Positions 62,330 to 64,000 of a stretch of DNA of 64,000 nucleotides are shown here, piece by piece. The DNA comes from Palsa-504 sp963844625 (GTDB taxonomy: Bacteria; Actinomycetota; Actinomycetes; Streptosporangiales; Streptosporangiaceae), in the NCBI GenBank assembly GCA_963844625.1, contig CAWJPF010000027.1, positions 13,574 through 77,573 on the forward strand, in the 5' to 3' direction. Position numbers and translations under genes: made by a program. Numbering within the stretch: the stretch's first letter is position 1; each line of letters starts with the position of its first letter. The notes under the pieces are model-generated. The model did not search any database. It was given only the letters and a program-made list of their open reading frames with translations, and was not told the origin of the DNA.

Positions 62330-62655
62330 CCGCCGTTGGGTCCTGGCCGGGAGCCCGGTTCCTGATCGCCAGGCAGCTGGCCGCGGCCAGGACCACGACG
62401 GCGATGGCATGACCATGGTCCATCGCGAGCACGTACCCCTGGGCGAAAACAGGCTGAGCCCGGTCACCAGGATGTACTTGCCGCCGGTCTTGTCCGTGCG
62501 CCTGCCGGGGAAAGGCACGACCGCGATCATCACCAGCGAGGAGGGCGCCAAGGTCAGGCCGGCCTTCAGCGCCGAGAAACCGAGCGCCGACCGCAGGTAG
62601 ATCGTGAACGGCAGGATGATCCCGTTCATCCCGATGGACGGCGTGAAGGACCCAG
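62330..62655 (-). pseudogene. Remnant of a DHA2-type MFS transporter
   Basis: A minus-strand frame encodes MNGIILPFTIYLRSALGFSA, LKAGLTLAPSSLVMIAVVPF and TDKTGGKYILVTGLSLFS, matching inner helices and the DRxGGK-type loop of DHA2 exporters. The frame is then lost, and a C-terminal-like piece (IAVVVLAAASCLAIRNRA) follows in another frame. Most of the gene is missing. Confidence 0.75.
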
Positions 62656-62806
62656 TTCATCGGGGTTTCCGCGCAGTCTCATCGTGCTGCACGACCATAA
62701 CTCAGCGCCCCGGCAAGTAACAAGATATATCTTGACCTAACGGACACGGTGCCTGCCGCCGGCCAGTGCACCAGGTGCGGTGGTACCGCCGAGTATGCTC
62801 CCGAGC

Positions 62807-63583
62807 ATGGACCTGAACGGTACTGCGGCAATTGTTTCCGGTGGTGCGAGCGGACTCGGCGAGGCCACGGCCCGGGTGCTCGCCGCGGCGGGCGCCACGG
62901 TCGTCGTCGCCGACCTGAACGAAGAAGGCGGCAAGCGAGTGGCCGGCGAGATCGGCGGGCTGTTCGCTCGCACTGATGTGTCGGACGAGGCCTCGGTGCA
63001 GGCGGCGGTGGAGGCGGCCGCGTCGGCCGGGCCGCCGTTGCGGACCGCGGTCAGCTGCGCGGGCATCGGCTGGGCCGGCCGGACCGTTTCGCGGGACGGC
63101 GCTCCGCACGACCTGGCCAGCTACTCCAGGGTCATCACCGTCAACCTGATCGGTACCTTCAACCTGATGCGCATCGCGGCCGCCGCCATCGCCAGGACCA
63201 AGCCCGCGGATGAGGACAAGCAGCGCGGCGTCATCATCAATACCGCCTCGATAGCGGGCCTTGAGGGCCAGACCGGCCAGGTCGCATACTCCGCCTCCAA
63301 GGGCGGCATCATCGGGATGACCCTGCCCGCCGCGCGGGACCTGGCGGCTATCGGGGTACGGGTGAACACGATCTGCCCTGGCATCATCGACACCCCCATC
63401 TACGGATTGTCCGAGAACTCCGAGGAGCTCAAGGCCCGGCTGGCGGCGCCGGTGGTCTTCCCCAAGCGGATGGGGCGGTCCGATGAGTTCGGTCACCTGG
63501 TCCGGGCGCTGATCGAGAACGACTACATGAACGCCGAGGTGATCCGTTTCGACGGCGGGATCAGGTTCCAGCCCAAGTTATGA
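62807..63583 (+). CDS. SDR family oxidoreductase, 3-hydroxyacyl-CoA dehydrogenase-like
   Basis: The 258-residue protein has the cofactor motif AAIVSGGASGLGEATARVL, the acidic VVADLNEEGG (NAD preference), VSCAGIGWAGR, NTASIAGLEGQTGQVAYSAS (Ser/Tyr/Lys site) and VNTICPGIIDTPIYG. It is closest in pattern to the HSD10/3-hydroxyacyl-CoA dehydrogenase branch. It would oxidise hydroxyacyl-CoA or alcohols. The ATG at 62807 fits the usual start MDLNGTAAIV; the ribosome site is weak. It is flanked by decayed genes. Confidence 0.88.
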   Translation: MDLNGTAAIVSGGASGLGEATARVLAAAGATVVVADLNEEGGKRVAGEIGGLFARTDVSDEASVQAAVEAAASAGPPLRTAVSCAGIGWAGRTVSRDGAPHDLASYSRVITVNLIGTFNLMRIAAAAIARTKPADEDKQRGVIINTASIAGLEGQTGQVAYSASKGGIIGMTLPAARDLAAIGVRVNTICPGIIDTPIYGLSENSEELKARLAAPVVFPKRMGRSDEFGHLVRALIENDYMNAEVIRFDGGIRFQPKL

Positions 63584-63625
63584 CGGGCAACGTCCGGCTG
63601 TTATCTGACCTGCTGGAACGCGCTC

Positions 63626-63960
63626 TCAGCGGGCTTCCTCGCCAGGCTGGGCCGTCACTGGGCCGTCCAGTGCCGAGCGGAGGGCCGCCGCGAAGATCGC
63701 CTCGACCTGCCGCCGCGACGCCTCGTGATCGTCGGGCATGAGATGCCCGTAGATGTCGAGCGTGAACGCAGCGCGGTGAAATGGTGCCTGAGCTGATGCA
63801 TCCCGGGGCCGCCCTCGTCCTCGGCCCTGTCCGGTATCCCGGCCCGCCGCCGCGTAGGCACCCAGATCTTCGAGCTCCAGGTGAGTGACCGCTCCTCAGC
63901 CGTCCAGCGCGCGGGAGTTGCGGCTGCTCGCCGTCGCGCGTTGGGAAAGCCGGCCCGCAA
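63626..63960 (-). pseudogene. Remnant of a tyrosine recombinase (integrase)
   Basis: One minus-strand frame reads EDEGGPGMHQLRHHF, the HxLRH box of phage integrases. A second frame carries FTLDIYGHLMPDDHEASRRQ, the segment with the catalytic Tyr, and runs to a TGA at 63626. The part normally between the two boxes is missing and the frame shifts, so the gene is dead. It marks a past integration event near the end of the window. Confidence 0.72.
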
Positions 63961-64000
63961 ATCACCGGAACCAGGGGAGAGCCGCTCCCCTTGACGGCAG

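Overview
The window is high-GC DNA with dense gene packing, many GTG/TTG starts, 4-base stop/start overlaps and typical actinobacterial families (DtxR/IdeR, DUF3027, DUF2530, DUF3263, CysO/MoaD-like carrier, stand-alone GroEL, HspR-type HAIR and CIRCE elements). It comes from the chromosome of an actinomycete, probably a Streptosporangiales-like or Streptomyces-related lineage. As I recall it, the block threonine synthase family/MoaD-like/cold shock/groEL and the block serC/citrate synthase/pdxH/DtxR resemble Streptomyces core gene order. I saw no tRNA, rRNA, CRISPR array or intact mobile element.

Region by region. 1-4.9 kb: 5' part of serS, a small membrane protein, a TetR regulator divergent from an MMPL exporter, and a rhodanese. 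4.9-12.5 kb: a RecQ helicase fused to a phosphoribosyltransferase-like tail, two related large proteins of unknown function (one with a pRiA4b ORF-3 domain), a VapBC toxin-antitoxin pair under a perfect palindrome, and gene debris. 12.5-22.5 kb: a secreted PQQ-propeller lipoprotein, then a non-phosphorylating L-fucose catabolic locus: FadR-type regulator, a translationally coupled FolB-like protein, aldo/keto reductase, L-fuconate dehydratase, sugar ABC transporter and a frameshifted SDR. 22.5-30 kb: a DrrAB-like ABC exporter divergent from a TetR regulator, a phosphopantetheinyl transferase, and lutABC for lactate oxidation. 30-36 kb: lon (frameshifted) behind a HAIR operator, and two envelope proteins. 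36-43.5 kb: DUF3263/otsB convergent with otsA (frameshifted), a SAM-I riboswitch driving a threonine synthase family enzyme plus a MoaD-like sulfur carrier, a cold-shock gene, groEL behind two CIRCE elements, and a second cold-shock gene. 43.5-54.3 kb: MFS protein, DUF3027, DUF2530, MarR, thpR, serC, citrate synthase, pdxH, DtxR/IdeR and a PAS-GAF-PP2C-HATPase phosphatase. 54.4-64 kb: thiolase, a lone OmpR-type winged helix with a secreted partner, argS, plsX, a KamA-type radical SAM enzyme, an SDR, and remnants of an MFS transporter and a tyrosine recombinase.

How the parts fit. A 15-bp palindrome (ATACATCGGATGTAT and close variants) lies upstream of the FadR-type regulator, the sugar-binding protein, the SDR and lutA, and I found it nowhere else in the window. 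L-fucose oxidation through this route yields pyruvate plus L-lactate, so the lactate-oxidising lutABC operon looks like the last part of one fucose regulon. The second notable system is the SAM-I riboswitch on a threonine-synthase-like PLP enzyme coupled to a sulfur carrier with residues beyond its Gly-Gly. This layout fits sulfur-carrier-dependent homocysteine synthesis better than threonine synthesis.

Three genes (lon, otsA, the fucose SDR) are each broken by a frameshift, lon and otsA by a single extra base. Base-calling errors or recent decay are both possible. A dispersed repeat of about 100 bp supplies the first ~35 codons of two unrelated proteins, and several genes carry 15-bp or 17-bp minisatellites inside their reading frames.
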